From DATFVA01 sp963815785 (GTDB lineage: Bacteria > Bacteroidota > Ignavibacteria > Ignavibacteriales > Ignavibacteriaceae): a stretch of DNA of 64,000 bases. Below the pieces are notes generated by a model, which searched no databases, had not been told where the DNA came from, and saw only the letters and a list, made by a program, of their open reading frames with translations. Where the stretch lies: positions 1 through 64,000 of the forward strand of contig CAWFHZ010000012.1 of NCBI GenBank assembly GCA_963815785.1, given 5' to 3'. Position 1 is the first letter of the stretch. Each line of letters opens with the position of its first letter. A program made the translations under genes and the position numbers. This document shows, in pieces, positions 50,915-59,220 of this stretch.

Positions 50915-51957
50915 AATTCTTCCATGTCTGTTTCAACTACATTAATTAAATTATCATGATCTCTATTCAGAATGAAGAATAAAATTAGCGATGCTATAAT
51001 GAATAAAAAATATGAAATGATATGCGTTAAAAATGCATAAGCCAGGCTTATGACTTCACCAAAACCAAAGAGCAATACAAGTGCTGATTTAGCAAGTGCA
51101 TGATAAGATCCTGTTCCGCCCGGGGTGGGAATAACAACTCCGATAGCACTTATACTCATTATTATCCAGGCCATACCAAAATTTACATTATGCATCCCTA
51201 TCATAATCATACCGACATAAGCATTTAAAGCATAAAATAACATTATAATAACGCTCAATAAAAAAGTCAGAATGTAATTTCTTGTCCCTTTTAAACTTGC
51301 AAAACCCTCGGTTAACATTTTAAATATATAACCAGCTTCGTGTGCAAGTTTTTCAGAAATTTTACTCAGGATTTTTACAATTACACCGTAAAACTTTTCT
51401 TTAAATCTTATTACCAGGAAAAGAAAAATTAAAAATGATGCTATTAATCCTGAAGTAATATAAAGAGTTGTTTTAAGCCAGGGAAAGCTGCTGTAAAGGT
51501 TTCCATTATATATTAACGCTGCAACAATTACAGATAAACCAAGAAAAATGACATCAATAACTCTTTCAAGTATAACCGTACCAAACATTGAGGACTTTGA
51601 AATTCTTTCCCACCGGCCGAGAAGTACCGCCCGCGTAATTTCTCCCAGTCTTGGAACCACACAATTTACTCCGTATCCAACCATAAGAGAACCGAACAGA
51701 TTTTTTATGGCGGCATCAGGTTTAACAGAACTTATAATAACCTTCCACCTCAGGGCCCGGAGAAAATGAGCTGATAACAGGACAATAATAAAAATCAGAA
51801 CCCAGAACAGTGAGGCTTGTGAAGCCATTGCAAGAACTGCGTTCAAATTAACATCATAAAAAGCGATGTAGAGGAAAACTGCAGTTAACACCAAAGAGAG
51901 GGTAAAATTAACCACATCTCTCTTTGAAATACGTTTTGCTTTTTTACCGGAGATCAA
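50911..51957 (-). CDS. Flippase-like membrane protein (lysylphosphatidylglycerol-synthase TM region/UPF0104)
   Basis: About eight membrane helices with UPF0104 marks: FLRALRWKVIISSVKPDAAI (about residue 65), GYGVNCVVPRLGEITRAVLL (about residue 93) and VVIPTPGGTGSYHALAKSAL (about residue 280). Family members include AglD and the membrane half of MprF, and some act as lipid-linked glycan or lipid flippases. The soluble synthase domain of MprF is absent. The start is a TTG overlapping the end of lolA by 14 bases. In this run (lolA, OMP, uppP) an envelope-lipid role is plausible. Confidence 0.82.
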   Translation of the reverse strand: MISGKKAKRISKRDVVNFTLSLVLTAVFLYIAFYDVNLNAVLAMASQASLFWVLIFIIVLLSAHFLRALRWKVIISSVKPDAAIKNLFGSLMVGYGVNCVVPRLGEITRAVLLGRWERISKSSMFGTVILERVIDVIFLGLSVIVAALIYNGNLYSSFPWLKTTLYITSGLIASFLIFLFLVIRFKEKFYGVIVKILSKISEKLAHEAGYIFKMLTEGFASLKGTRNYILTFLLSVIIMLFYALNAYVGMIMIGMHNVNFGMAWIIMSISAIGVVIPTPGGTGSYHALAKSALVLLFGFGEVISLAYAFLTHIISYFLFIIASLILFFILNRDHDNLINVVETDMEEL

Positions 51958-52543
51958 TAACCTTCATTCCTTTTGGCGGAGAAAAAATAAATTCCGAATC
52001 AGGAATATCCTCATTCAATTTGTAACCTGAAAGTGAGATGGTCGAATTTCCGGAAGTACTTTTGACAACAACTTTTTCGACAAGGTTATCTTTATTTATA
52101 TAAAGTTTTGCACTACTAAAATTCAAATCAGAAGTTTTAGGAATAAGTGTTAAGGTATTTAAATTTCCTTCTTCTCCTGAACTGACATTACTTTTTGCCG
52201 GATAATTATTTATAAAGCTATTCAGGGATAATTCAGAAGGTTCAGATTCGTCATAATTATTTATGATTACTTTATTTTCTTTTTTGTTGTAATTCCAGAA
52301 AGTTTCGCCATCGGTTATTATTGTATTGTTCTTTAATTCAATTCTTAACTTGTTTTCTTTCTTTAAAAATAATTTACCCGAAAAATCTTCTTTGCTTCCG
52401 GATGATTTAGTAAAATTAACAGTGAAAGATTTAATGGAATTATATTTTGACTGAACCGATTTAAGTAAATTATTTGTACTATCCTGCCCAAATCCTAAAG
52501 CGCATAAAAATATAAATAAAACAAGCAAAACTGATTTTTTCAT
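51944..52543 (-). CDS. lolA: Outer-membrane lipoprotein carrier protein LolA
   Basis: Periplasmic chaperone that ferries lipoproteins to the outer membrane. A signal peptide (KKSVLLVLFIFLCALGFGQ) is followed by the LolA fold: SKYNSIKSFTVNFTKSSGSK, GKLFLKKENKLRIELKN, IITDGETFWNYNKKENKVII and the C-terminal SGYKLNEDIPDSEFIFSPPK then GMKVIDLR. The 199 aa length is typical. The first 54 codons and about 190 bases upstream are duplicated at 59432-59798 as a truncated copy. This copy is intact and leads a run of four further envelope genes. Confidence 0.9.
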   Translation of the reverse strand: MKKSVLLVLFIFLCALGFGQDSTNNLLKSVQSKYNSIKSFTVNFTKSSGSKEDFSGKLFLKKENKLRIELKNNTIITDGETFWNYNKKENKVIINNYDESEPSELSLNSFINNYPAKSNVSSGEEGNLNTLTLIPKTSDLNFSSAKLYINKDNLVEKVVVKSTSGNSTISLSGYKLNEDIPDSEFIFSPPKGMKVIDLR

Positions 52544-52733
52544 TATTTAATCCTTCCAGTGCCTAAAATAAAATTGCGGTTTCGAATTTAATCATAAATG
52601 AGGTTATATAAAATTGATTAAAACATAGTAGATATCTTACCGTTTGATCACAATTTTCAGTTAAAATTATATTTTTATTATTTTCAAAAAAGAAGTTTTT
52701 AATTTATTCGGAGTCATAACTCAAAAATTATAG
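52381..52733. repeat. Direct repeat copy A (lolA 5' end plus upstream region)
   Basis: Aligns gap-free with 59432-59594 over the 163 coding bases (about 11 mismatches by hand count) and then with 59595-59798 upstream. The first roughly 85 non-coding bases are identical and the rest are similar, with a small insertion. Both copies have the same orientation and bracket the cytochrome/FmdE gene block. The proximal copy is part of the intact lolA gene. Confidence 0.85.
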
Positions 52734-53035
52734 AAGCAGGCAATTGGATATTATTACTATGACCAAATGTGAGATAAGGTCCACCTTCTACCTAAGAAAA
52801 GCAGCAAGAAGGAAATATCTTGCTGCCGGCATAATATCAGATTCAGAAGCTATGTTTATAATAAGGAATATTAAAACGGATGAAGTTTGATAAGGAATCT
52901 GTCCAGCATCGGAATTACATCAATAAGATAAATATTGAGTATCTGGCAAAGAATAGGTACCAGCTTACCTGTTTTGCAGACATTACTAAAAATAAATTCC
53001 TTTATGTTAAGGCCGGGAGCATATTTCACAAAAAA
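52544..53035. other. lolA upstream region and remnant-like sequence
   Basis: The first 190 bases belong to direct repeat copy A and should contain the lolA promoter. From about 52734 the sequence changes character and holds two short overlapping plus-strand frames (52759-52890 and 52880-53053) with no recognised family. It forms the inner left border of the gene block that follows. Confidence 0.55.
52759..52890 (+). CDS. Short doubtful ORF at the island border
   Basis: A 43-codon frame beginning MTKCEIRSTFYLRKAARRKY and ending IRNIKTDEV. It is basic, has no signal or membrane segment and no ribosome site, and I recognise no family. It overlaps the next small frame by 11 bases. It may be a decayed fragment of a gene that entered with, or was cut by, the neighbouring insertion. 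Listed only because the stretch is otherwise unexplained. Confidence 0.2.
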   Translation: MTKCEIRSTFYLRKAARRKYLAAGIISDSEAMFIIRNIKTDEV

Positions 53036-53053
53036 TTAAATACCTATGAGTAA
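52880..53053 (+). CDS. Second short doubtful ORF at the island border
   Basis: A 57-codon frame beginning MKFDKESVQHRNYINKINIE and containing YLAKNRYQLTCFADITKNKF. It overlaps the 3' end of the universal stress protein gene on the other strand by 18 bases. No family or ribosome site is recognised; possibly a remnant together with the preceding frame. Confidence 0.2.
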   Translation: MKFDKESVQHRNYINKINIEYLAKNRYQLTCFADITKNKFLYVKAGSIFHKKLNTYE

Positions 53054-53866
53054 TGGCTTATTTGCTTCTAAAATAAGTCTTTTTGTGATGCTGCCAATAA
53101 AAATATCCTTTATACTTTGTGAATGAGCACCAAGAACGATTAAATCTGAAGATTCAAAATAAGATGATTGCAAAACCTTAACAATTTCCATCTGTGTATA
53201 ATCTGTAAGAACATTCAGTGCACCGTATGACATAAGATATTCTTTCGCTCTTTTGGTATTATCTTCCGCCCATGCAGAATCTTTGGAAGATGTGACAATT
53301 ATAATATTCAGGTCGGAGAAATTAGCAATATGTACAAATCTTTGAAGTGCCCTTGAAGCTGAAATACTTCCATCATATGCAATAATCACGTTATGAATTT
53401 CTCTAAAATAATCAGGGACAGCCAGAATAGATGTGGCTGACCCCAAAAGTATTTTTTGTAAAAACAAATTCCGGTTGTTTTTTTTCACCAGGCCGAAATC
53501 AGATTTCATTCCCGTAACTACAATATCATAATAATTAGACAGGCTGGTAATCCGGGCACTTGGCATTCCTATTTCATTTTCGAGTGAAAACTTTATATTG
53601 TTTCTTGTGCATATTTCTTTGAAGTTATGAATTAGATATTCTACCGTCGGTTTGGCCGGAGAAATTATTCCGTCTGTTAGATCGCTGTGCCAGCTTATCG
53701 TATGATCGTAATTAAGGGTGCCCAGAGATGAATCCACCTTTTCAATATCCATAAAAATTCCGCCCGTTACTTTTGCGTTCTGCCTGGCAGAAATAAAACA
53801 GGCATAATTCAATGCCGCCATTGTGGACGGTGAATTTTCAAGGGGCAGAAATATCTTTTTTAACAT
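53036..53866 (-). CDS. Tandem universal stress protein (UspA family)
   Basis: Two UspA domains in one chain (residues about 1-145 and 150-276). The first starts KKIFLPLENSPSTMAALNYA; the second starts VIIAYDGSISASRALQRFVH and ends with the nucleotide-site-like SDLIVLGAHSQSIKDIFIGS, where the G-x(n)-G-x9-GS pattern is seen. The first domain lacks a clear ATP motif. Usp proteins modulate stress responses through nucleotide binding. Its start lies one base after the octaheme cytochrome stop, so the two are co-translated, suggesting a stress-linked accessory of that pathway. Confidence 0.85.
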   Translation of the reverse strand: MLKKIFLPLENSPSTMAALNYACFISARQNAKVTGGIFMDIEKVDSSLGTLNYDHTISWHSDLTDGIISPAKPTVEYLIHNFKEICTRNNIKFSLENEIGMPSARITSLSNYYDIVVTGMKSDFGLVKKNNRNLFLQKILLGSATSILAVPDYFREIHNVIIAYDGSISASRALQRFVHIANFSDLNIIIVTSSKDSAWAEDNTKRAKEYLMSYGALNVLTDYTQMEIVKVLQSSYFESSDLIVLGAHSQSIKDIFIGSITKRLILEANKPLLIGI

Positions 53867-53867
53867 T

Positions 53868-55367
53868 CTATTTTTCTACATTTTTCACAAGTTGATCAAC
53901 CTGTTGTTTTGTATAACCAAGTGAATTAAAATCCATAGCGCCATGGTTTGAATGACAGGAGCTGCATAAGAGTACAGTCTTTTTCACACCATGATTAACA
54001 GAAATATATGAGGTACCCGGGACCTCCATTGACATCCATTCACCAGTCCATTTAATTCCCATCGATTCGTATGGTTTCATTCCTGCATCAATTGCTTTTT
54101 TCACATCTCCTGTCTTATTATATACTTCTCTGTTAGGAGCCAGGAGGAGTGGAAACTCCGCCATTTCCGTATCATTTTTTAGAAATGACATACCGGGTGC
54201 CTGCCACATTTTAAGCTTTTTATCAAAAAGCATAACCTGAGTAAGTGCTCTTACCGGAAAGATTTTTGCTCCGGGTGTATTTATATTTGAAGTAGGAAAT
54301 GCCATCCAGTTTTGCGCATTCTTTTGATCTTTAGTGTTTGAAACTCTCCACATATAGGATGGACGGGATAATTTTATTATATCCGTTGGAACATATAATT
54401 TGGGATTACTTGGAATCTTATCGTACTTCGAAAGTTCGCTATACCTGCCATTGATATTATCCTTAACCGGTTTCCCCCAGTTTTCGGAAACTATGCCGCT
54501 TGCTTCCGTAATGTGGCATGTCTGGCAGGCTATCCTGTTTATATGACTGTTCAAAGTTTCTGCGTAAATTCCCTGATGGGGAGTGCTGCCATGACAATTT
54601 GAGCAGGTAACCTGGGTATCAGGTAAATCGTTAGCAACCATGTCTGACTCATCCATCCCTTTTGCAATTTTATGATGTTCAGATGTGTGACATGTTAAGC
54701 AGCTGAGTCCTGCCGCTGCATGTACATCATTTTTGGGTGAGTAGGATGTCCCTCGTTTATAATCATCTGAAAAAGAATGCTCATGACACCTGAGGCATGC
54801 ATCATTAGCAGGGATTTTTGTTATCGATAGCGCGGCTTTAAGCGACCTATCTTGTCCCCAATGCACCCCGGTGCTGTCTTTTACCAACGATGCTCTCTTA
54901 TTCCAGTCATAATTTTCAGCGTGGCATACCAGACAGTCAACTGTATTCTTCTCAGATTCCGTTATTTGTACACCCGGCATAGGCGGTTTTGACAAAGAAC
55001 CAATATGACAAATTCCGCAACCAGCAGATTGTACACTAAATTTTCCATTTGTGGAGGCAGTCCAGTTTGCTAAGGTAGTAGAACCAGCCAGGGCACACTC
55101 CCGGTTTACCATTCCCCACACTGAACTGTCAGGCAGCCCCTGAACGTTTCTTACCGGGGCAGCCAGATTCCAGTGAACTGATTGAGTAACTTCATTTAAT
55201 GCCTCTTCATGGCATATTGCGCAAGTCTGAGCTCCCTCGTATCCGTTTTCTTTTATTACATCATTACCCGGATGTACCCATTTATTAAGCAGACCTGTAT
55301 TTTGCTGAGCGTATATAAATCCGCCCGATAATAACAAAATTGCTAAAATAAAATTATAAATCTTCAT
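53868..55367 (-). CDS. Octaheme c-type cytochrome, tetrathionate reductase (OTR-like) family
   Basis: An exported multiheme protein: signal peptide (YNFILAILLLSGGFIYAQ) and eight CxxCH haem sites, in order CAICH (about residue 49), CGICH, CLVCH, CLRCH, CLTCH, CSNCH, CQTCH and CSSCH (about residue 468). The long C-terminal part between the seventh and eighth sites (RPSYMWRVSNTKDQKNAQNW, GAKIFPVRALTQVMLFDKKL) resembles the Shewanella octaheme tetrathionate reductase family, whose members reduce tetrathionate, nitrite or hydroxylamine in vitro. It has no CxxCK site and is not NrfA. Periplasmic. It lies 147 bases downstream of an FmdE gene and one base before the Usp gene. The true substrate is unknown. 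Confidence 0.88.
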   Translation of the reverse strand: MKIYNFILAILLLSGGFIYAQQNTGLLNKWVHPGNDVIKENGYEGAQTCAICHEEALNEVTQSVHWNLAAPVRNVQGLPDSSVWGMVNRECALAGSTTLANWTASTNGKFSVQSAGCGICHIGSLSKPPMPGVQITESEKNTVDCLVCHAENYDWNKRASLVKDSTGVHWGQDRSLKAALSITKIPANDACLRCHEHSFSDDYKRGTSYSPKNDVHAAAGLSCLTCHTSEHHKIAKGMDESDMVANDLPDTQVTCSNCHGSTPHQGIYAETLNSHINRIACQTCHITEASGIVSENWGKPVKDNINGRYSELSKYDKIPSNPKLYVPTDIIKLSRPSYMWRVSNTKDQKNAQNWMAFPTSNINTPGAKIFPVRALTQVMLFDKKLKMWQAPGMSFLKNDTEMAEFPLLLAPNREVYNKTGDVKKAIDAGMKPYESMGIKWTGEWMSMEVPGTSYISVNHGVKKTVLLCSSCHSNHGAMDFNSLGYTKQQVDQLVKNVEK

Positions 55368-55454
55368 ATCATTTCAACTTTTTTATATTCCTTTCGCGTA
55401 AATGATTGTAGCGAAAAATTAAAAATTTGTAAAATTGTTTTACTATCCGAATCG

Positions 55455-55510
55455 TTATGGCTGTCATGAATAATTTAGGAAGAAAGACAGGGGCTTCAGA
55501 ACAGCCATAA
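55455..55510. repeat. Long inverted repeat between the FmdE and octaheme cytochrome genes
   Basis: TTATGGCTGT (55455-55464) and ACAGCCATAA (55501-55510) are perfect complements separated by 36 bases. The element fills the only real gap inside the module. It has no U tract, so it is not a classic terminator; it might be a processing or attenuation hairpin or a protein site. Function is unassigned. Confidence 0.6.
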
Positions 55511-55514
55511 TTAA

Positions 55515-56120
55515 TTATTCCTTTGCAGCACAATCAATACAAACATGTTTCCCATCTTTTATTCTTCCATATCCTTCCACAGTCATCTCACTGCATTCTT
55601 CACAGACAAAACCGGCAAAACTATCTTTATGTGGTTCTAGGTTGTAGTCAAATAATTCAGAAATATTAAGCAGCTTTTCTTCCGGCACATTTATAACATT
55701 GTTAATTAACGGTTCAACAACTTCATTAGGAACCTTGCTTGCCGGGATTCCTTTTTCTCTGTAGTTTTTGAAAAAATCAGATTGCTTGTTTTGAAGCATC
55801 GCTTCTGCTTTTGGTGTTACACGAACTGCCTTGCCGGTAGCCCGATCAACAAGTGTAACTGCCCATTTACCTTTATGAGTTTTCTTAATGTTGCCTTTGC
55901 CAAATGTTGTTCCCATTATTACTTGAAGTCCATCTGCAAAACAAGTAGCACAGTGGTCTTCACCCAGATCAACGAAAGCGACAATTTGTCCATCCTTTGC
56001 TCTTTCAACACCAAGCTTATTCATAGCCGCCGCACCTACTCTAAGGCCAAGCGGCATTGCTGGACATTTATGCCCGTGAAATTTTTGTCCGAACTCTAAC
56101 CACTCTTGTGGATTTGTCAT
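55515..56120 (-). CDS. FmdE-family metalloprotein with C-terminal zinc ribbon (copy 1)
   Basis: An FmdE domain (residues about 5-140) with the metal-binding FHGHKCPAMPLGLRVG (His15, His17, Cys19) and GEDHCATCFADGLQVIMGTT followed by FGKGN. A helical middle is followed by a zinc ribbon (CEEC ... CIDC, about residues 173-197). FmdE was named from the formylmethanofuran dehydrogenase operon, but in organisms without that enzyme it is an orphan metal-binding protein. No fmdA/B/C genes are present here. Cytosolic, no signal peptide. It follows the porin gene after ten bases and precedes the cytochrome. A paralogue with different metal-site details lies at 57907. Confidence 0.87.
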   Translation of the reverse strand: MTNPQEWLEFGQKFHGHKCPAMPLGLRVGAAAMNKLGVERAKDGQIVAFVDLGEDHCATCFADGLQVIMGTTFGKGNIKKTHKGKWAVTLVDRATGKAVRVTPKAEAMLQNKQSDFFKNYREKGIPASKVPNEVVEPLINNVINVPEEKLLNISELFDYNLEPHKDSFAGFVCEECSEMTVEGYGRIKDGKHVCIDCAAKE

Positions 56121-56130
56121 TTTTGTACTC

Positions 56131-57156
56131 CTAATTTTTATTAAAGAAATATTGAATTTGTAATGTTGTTAGTGAATTGGTTTTATTTGGCACAAACTGA
56201 AATCTATTATCTAAAGAGAATTTTATATCGTTCCCTTTTACAAGATAAGAGTAGCCGATTGTGTACCATGGATTATTAGCTGTTGATGAATTTAAATCAC
56301 TCAATTGCTCAACGGCGAGAGTAACTAAATTTTTTGAAGCGAATAGATAATCAACAAGTGCATAATAACCGTAAGCTTTTCGATTGCCGAGATGAGAATC
56401 AATGTATTCAGATTGAAATTCAAAATCGCCAATGTTAAATTTCTCTTCAAAACCAAAGCGGAAGTCATTCCCACTAAAAGAAAAATTATTTCCAAAGATT
56501 TTACTGAACTGAAAATTATGAGCGTACCGGTAGGATAGGTTGTATCCTAATTCTAATTTCGATTTTGAGTTATTTAAGATAAGCAAGCTTCCGTGGTTTA
56601 CGTAAAGAAAATTTCTTTCTTTAGAAACAGTATTTGCACCATTCCCGTTAAAGAAACCAAGGCTGAAAGAACCTGTTTTGCTATCGCTCCATTTTAATTC
56701 AACTCCAATATCCCTGGCCATTGTTTCGGCACCGGGAACAAGCGCATTTACAACATTCGCTCTTTCATCAAGCGGTATCACATAGTCGGGCTGTTTTCTT
56801 TGCAAACTGAAATTAGGTACGAACTGACCCGCAGTAACTTCAAAATTATTTACCTTATAATTTACAAGTACATCTTGAAGTAGAAATTGAAATTTAACCT
56901 GCTGATGGAAATTCGCTTGTATTTTATAGCTCCAGATTCCATAATTATCAGGCAGGATCCCATTTACCCAGAACTTTGCTCTTCTTACAGAAAAATTGGA
57001 TTGATCAAGGAGGTTATCCGAAAAACGGTATTGAAGATATCCATTCCAATCAATTTTTTGTTGGGCTATTACGCTGAAATTAATACAGACTAATAATGTA
57101 ACAGCGAAGGCGATCGTAATTCTGATATTCACCATTTTGTATTTTATTCCAAACAT
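56131..57156 (-). CDS. OprP/OprO-like (phosphate-selective type) porin
   Basis: An outer-membrane beta-barrel with a signal peptide (ITIAFAVTLLVCINFSVIAQ). Barrel marks are FSVRRAKFWVNGILPDNYGI, VTAGQFVPNFSLQRKQPDYV and many alternating strands ending in LTTLQIQYFFNKN. The pattern RRA-F-G and GQF-PF is that of the OprO/OprP family, which forms anion-selective channels. The length of 341 aa is within range. Its ATG overlaps the stop codon of the TauE/SafE gene (TGATG). In this setting it may admit or release an oxyanion handled by the module. Confidence 0.8.
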   Translation of the reverse strand: MFGIKYKMVNIRITIAFAVTLLVCINFSVIAQQKIDWNGYLQYRFSDNLLDQSNFSVRRAKFWVNGILPDNYGIWSYKIQANFHQQVKFQFLLQDVLVNYKVNNFEVTAGQFVPNFSLQRKQPDYVIPLDERANVVNALVPGAETMARDIGVELKWSDSKTGSFSLGFFNGNGANTVSKERNFLYVNHGSLLILNNSKSKLELGYNLSYRYAHNFQFSKIFGNNFSFSGNDFRFGFEEKFNIGDFEFQSEYIDSHLGNRKAYGYYALVDYLFASKNLVTLAVEQLSDLNSSTANNPWYTIGYSYLVKGNDIKFSLDNRFQFVPNKTNSLTTLQIQYFFNKN

Positions 57157-57905
57157 CAGATCACCCCGATAATTATTTTGATAGCTATTACAAATAGAAC
57201 TACGGCAAAGATTTGTTTCACCCTGCTTGTTTTTGCTTTAGCAACCAGGAAATTACTCCCGAGTAAAGCACCGATAATTACGACAGCTGACAATATTATT
57301 GTAAGCGTTACCTCGAAATGACCCTGCGCCACGTGACCAAGAAATCCCGAGAAAGAGGAAAATGTGACAGCAAAAGCGGAGGTGGCAGCGGCCTTTTTAG
57401 TTTCATAACCCATCCACATTAGTAGTGGTGCCATAATAAATCCGCCTCCTACACCGAGAAGGCCAGCCATAAAACCTGCGAAGCCACCAATTAGAGCACC
57501 GATAACTGCACGTTTCTTGAATGACATAATGTCTTTTGGTTCGGGTCTATTAGACATAAACAGCATTCTTCCAGCAGCTACTAAAACAGCAGCAGAGAAA
57601 AGTATTAATAGAAAATTCACAGGCAATTTATCAGAGACAATTGCTCCGATCGGAGCAAATAAGAAAGCGGAAATGGTCATCGCCAATCCGCCTTTAACAT
57701 CTACTAATTTATTTTTGAAATAGGCGATTAATGCTATTAGCGTTGTCAATCCGTTTAATAAAAGTGCCAACGGAATAGCAACTTCTTTAACAGGGAATCC
57801 AGCCCACTTAAGAACTGGTACATAAATCAACGCCCCTCCCAAGCCGAGCATTGAGAATAGAAAAGATGAAGCGAGTATTACTAATGAAATAATTAAGTAA
57901 AACAT
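57156..57905 (-). CDS. TauE/SafE-family anion exporter
   Basis: Eight hydrophobic helices in two repeats, with family marks FSMLGLGGALIYVPVLKWAG (about residue 17) and FMAGLLGVGGGFIMAPLLMW (about residue 140). Members export sulfite, sulfoacetate or other organosulfonates, or take up related anions. The 249 aa length is typical. It starts one base after the stop of the second FmdE gene and overlaps the porin gene, so expression is tightly coupled. With a tetrathionate-reductase-like cytochrome beside it, export of a sulfur oxyanion is the leading guess. Confidence 0.87.
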   Translation of the reverse strand: MFYLIISLVILASSFLFSMLGLGGALIYVPVLKWAGFPVKEVAIPLALLLNGLTTLIALIAYFKNKLVDVKGGLAMTISAFLFAPIGAIVSDKLPVNFLLILFSAAVLVAAGRMLFMSNRPEPKDIMSFKKRAVIGALIGGFAGFMAGLLGVGGGFIMAPLLMWMGYETKKAAATSAFAVTFSSFSGFLGHVAQGHFEVTLTIILSAVVIIGALLGSNFLVAKAKTSRVKQIFAVVLFVIAIKIIIGVI

Positions 57906-57906
57906 A

Positions 57907-58542
57907 TCAACCTTTTGTTATATAGGGTAAATGAATTACGGCTTCCTCATGAGTTCTTTCTGAACAGGGAATGCAGACTTTCTTCTCATCCTTTACACGC
58001 AGGTATCTTTCAAAAACATATTCTCCGCACACTTCACATTTAGCTTTATTGAAAGACCCTTTAACCGGCGTGTATTTGAAATTCTCCAAAACAGTTACGT
58101 TGAAGAGTTCATCGTTGGTTGCATTAAGCACTATATCTATAATATCTTTTCTAACATCCTCTGGAATTTCGGAAGGTTCAATTCGTTGTTTGCGGAACTT
58201 GAAAAATTCGTGCGGTGCCAAATTATCCTGGAATTCATTTTTTAGAAATATTCTTACAGCATCCTTTATCCCAGGATACCAAAAGATTGCGGCAACTTTC
58301 CCGTAGTTCAATCTTCCTATCATTCCTTTTCCGAAAGTTGCGCCGGTTGCAGACATAATTCCATCCTGCATACAACCTTGCGGATGACCAACGCCCATTT
58401 CAGAAAATACGTGCATCTGATGATCCAAACTTTTTTTGACGCCTAATTTTTCCATTGCCAAGATTCCCATTCTGTAACCTATGGGCATAAATGGACATCT
58501 ATGCCCGTGAAATTCAAAAGTCCATTCTGGTAAACTAAACAT
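57907..58542 (-). CDS. FmdE-family metalloprotein with C-terminal zinc ribbon (copy 2)
   Basis: An FmdE domain starting WTFEFHGHRCPFMPIGYRMG (His11, His13, Cys15 region) and VGHPQGCMQDGIMSATGATF. It retains one cysteine where copy 1 has CATC, so its metal site differs. A zinc ribbon follows (CEVC ... CIPC, about residues 169-195). It is the first gene downstream of the operator at 58573-58592 and thus the head of the FmdE, TauE, porin, FmdE run. Cytosolic. Copies 1 and 2 are clearly homologous but well diverged, so this is not a recent duplication. Confidence 0.87.
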   Translation of the reverse strand: MFSLPEWTFEFHGHRCPFMPIGYRMGILAMEKLGVKKSLDHQMHVFSEMGVGHPQGCMQDGIMSATGATFGKGMIGRLNYGKVAAIFWYPGIKDAVRIFLKNEFQDNLAPHEFFKFRKQRIEPSEIPEDVRKDIIDIVLNATNDELFNVTVLENFKYTPVKGSFNKAKCEVCGEYVFERYLRVKDEKKVCIPCSERTHEEAVIHLPYITKG

Positions 58543-58572
58543 TGTATTTATCTCCTCTTATTAAGTAATCAT

Positions 58573-58592
58573 TTACTTACTATATTAAGTAA
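58573..58592. promoter_or_regulatory. Likely TetR operator, site 1 (module promoter)
   Basis: A 20-bp inverted repeat, TTACTTA-CTATAT-TAAGTAA, 30 bases upstream of the first FmdE gene. It is preceded by GTAATCA, which also precedes site 2, and the outer AAGTAA-TCAT-TTACTT forms a second overlapping palindrome. The same element upstream of tetR makes it the probable binding site of that repressor. Confidence 0.75.
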
Positions 58593-58598
58593 ATTTTT

Positions 58599-59189
58599 TT
58601 ATTTCTTCAATGTCTTCAAAATTAAAGCATACATTCTTTTGCAAAAATTATCCACATTCAGCTCGCTTTTATTCAGTACCAATTCAATATTAAATGTGAT
58701 AGGGATACCCATATAAATTATTGCAACATCACCCGGATTAATTTTTTTGTCCCATACACCTTCAGCAATACCATCTTTTACCATTTTTATTATGAATTGC
58801 TTCTGCTCGGATAATATCTGATTTAACTTATCTTTAAGCTCTTTGTCTCCTAAATGTGTTGCTTCGGAGAACAGAAGTATAGTAATCCCCCTGTTTTGTT
58901 TAAGATACTTAACATTGCGACACAGATAATTATATAATTTTTCCTCGGACTTTACCGGACTTATAACTATGCTGCGTAACGACCCTATTAAATCGGTTTC
59001 TACATCGGCCATTATTCCTTTTATAATATCACGTTTTGTATTGAAGTGACGGAAAATCGCCCCTTCGGTAAATCCTATTCTTTTTGCAAGGTTCCTGGTA
59101 GATATATTATGCAACCCATCTTCAGCGATAATTTCCAAAACCGCCTTCTTAATCTGCTCTTGCCTTATATCAGTTGTTTCTCTTGACAT
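58599..59189 (-). CDS. TetR-family transcriptional regulator
   Basis: An N-terminal DNA-binding domain: QEQIKKAVLEIIAEDGLHNI, with the recognition helix in STRNLAKRIGFTEGAIFRHF (about residues 27-46), then a C-terminal ligand-binding helical domain (NKSELNVDNFCKRMYALILK). The 196 aa length is normal. The ATG at 59189 is chosen over a TTG five codons upstream; neither has a clear ribosome site. It lies between two copies of the same inverted repeat and is read toward the FmdE operon, so it probably represses both itself and the module. The inducer is unknown, perhaps an oxidised sulfur or nitrogen compound or an aldehyde. Confidence 0.85.
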   Translation of the reverse strand: MSRETTDIRQEQIKKAVLEIIAEDGLHNISTRNLAKRIGFTEGAIFRHFNTKRDIIKGIMADVETDLIGSLRSIVISPVKSEEKLYNYLCRNVKYLKQNRGITILLFSEATHLGDKELKDKLNQILSEQKQFIIKMVKDGIAEGVWDKKINPGDVAIIYMGIPITFNIELVLNKSELNVDNFCKRMYALILKTLKK

Positions 59190-59220
59190 TTTTAATAATT
59201 TCAAATAATGATGTAATCAC

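Noticed and set aside
53868..55367. Cytochrome as ammonia-forming nitrite reductase (NrfA) or hydroxylamine oxidoreductase
   Set aside because: Eight CxxCH sites and no CxxCK rule out NrfA; the long C-terminal region resembles the OTR family and not the hydroxylamine oxidoreductase cross-linked tyrosine layout.
55515..58542. FmdE genes as evidence of methanogenesis or formylmethanofuran metabolism
   Set aside because: None of the catalytic subunits occur here and FmdE-family proteins are widespread in bacteria as orphans.
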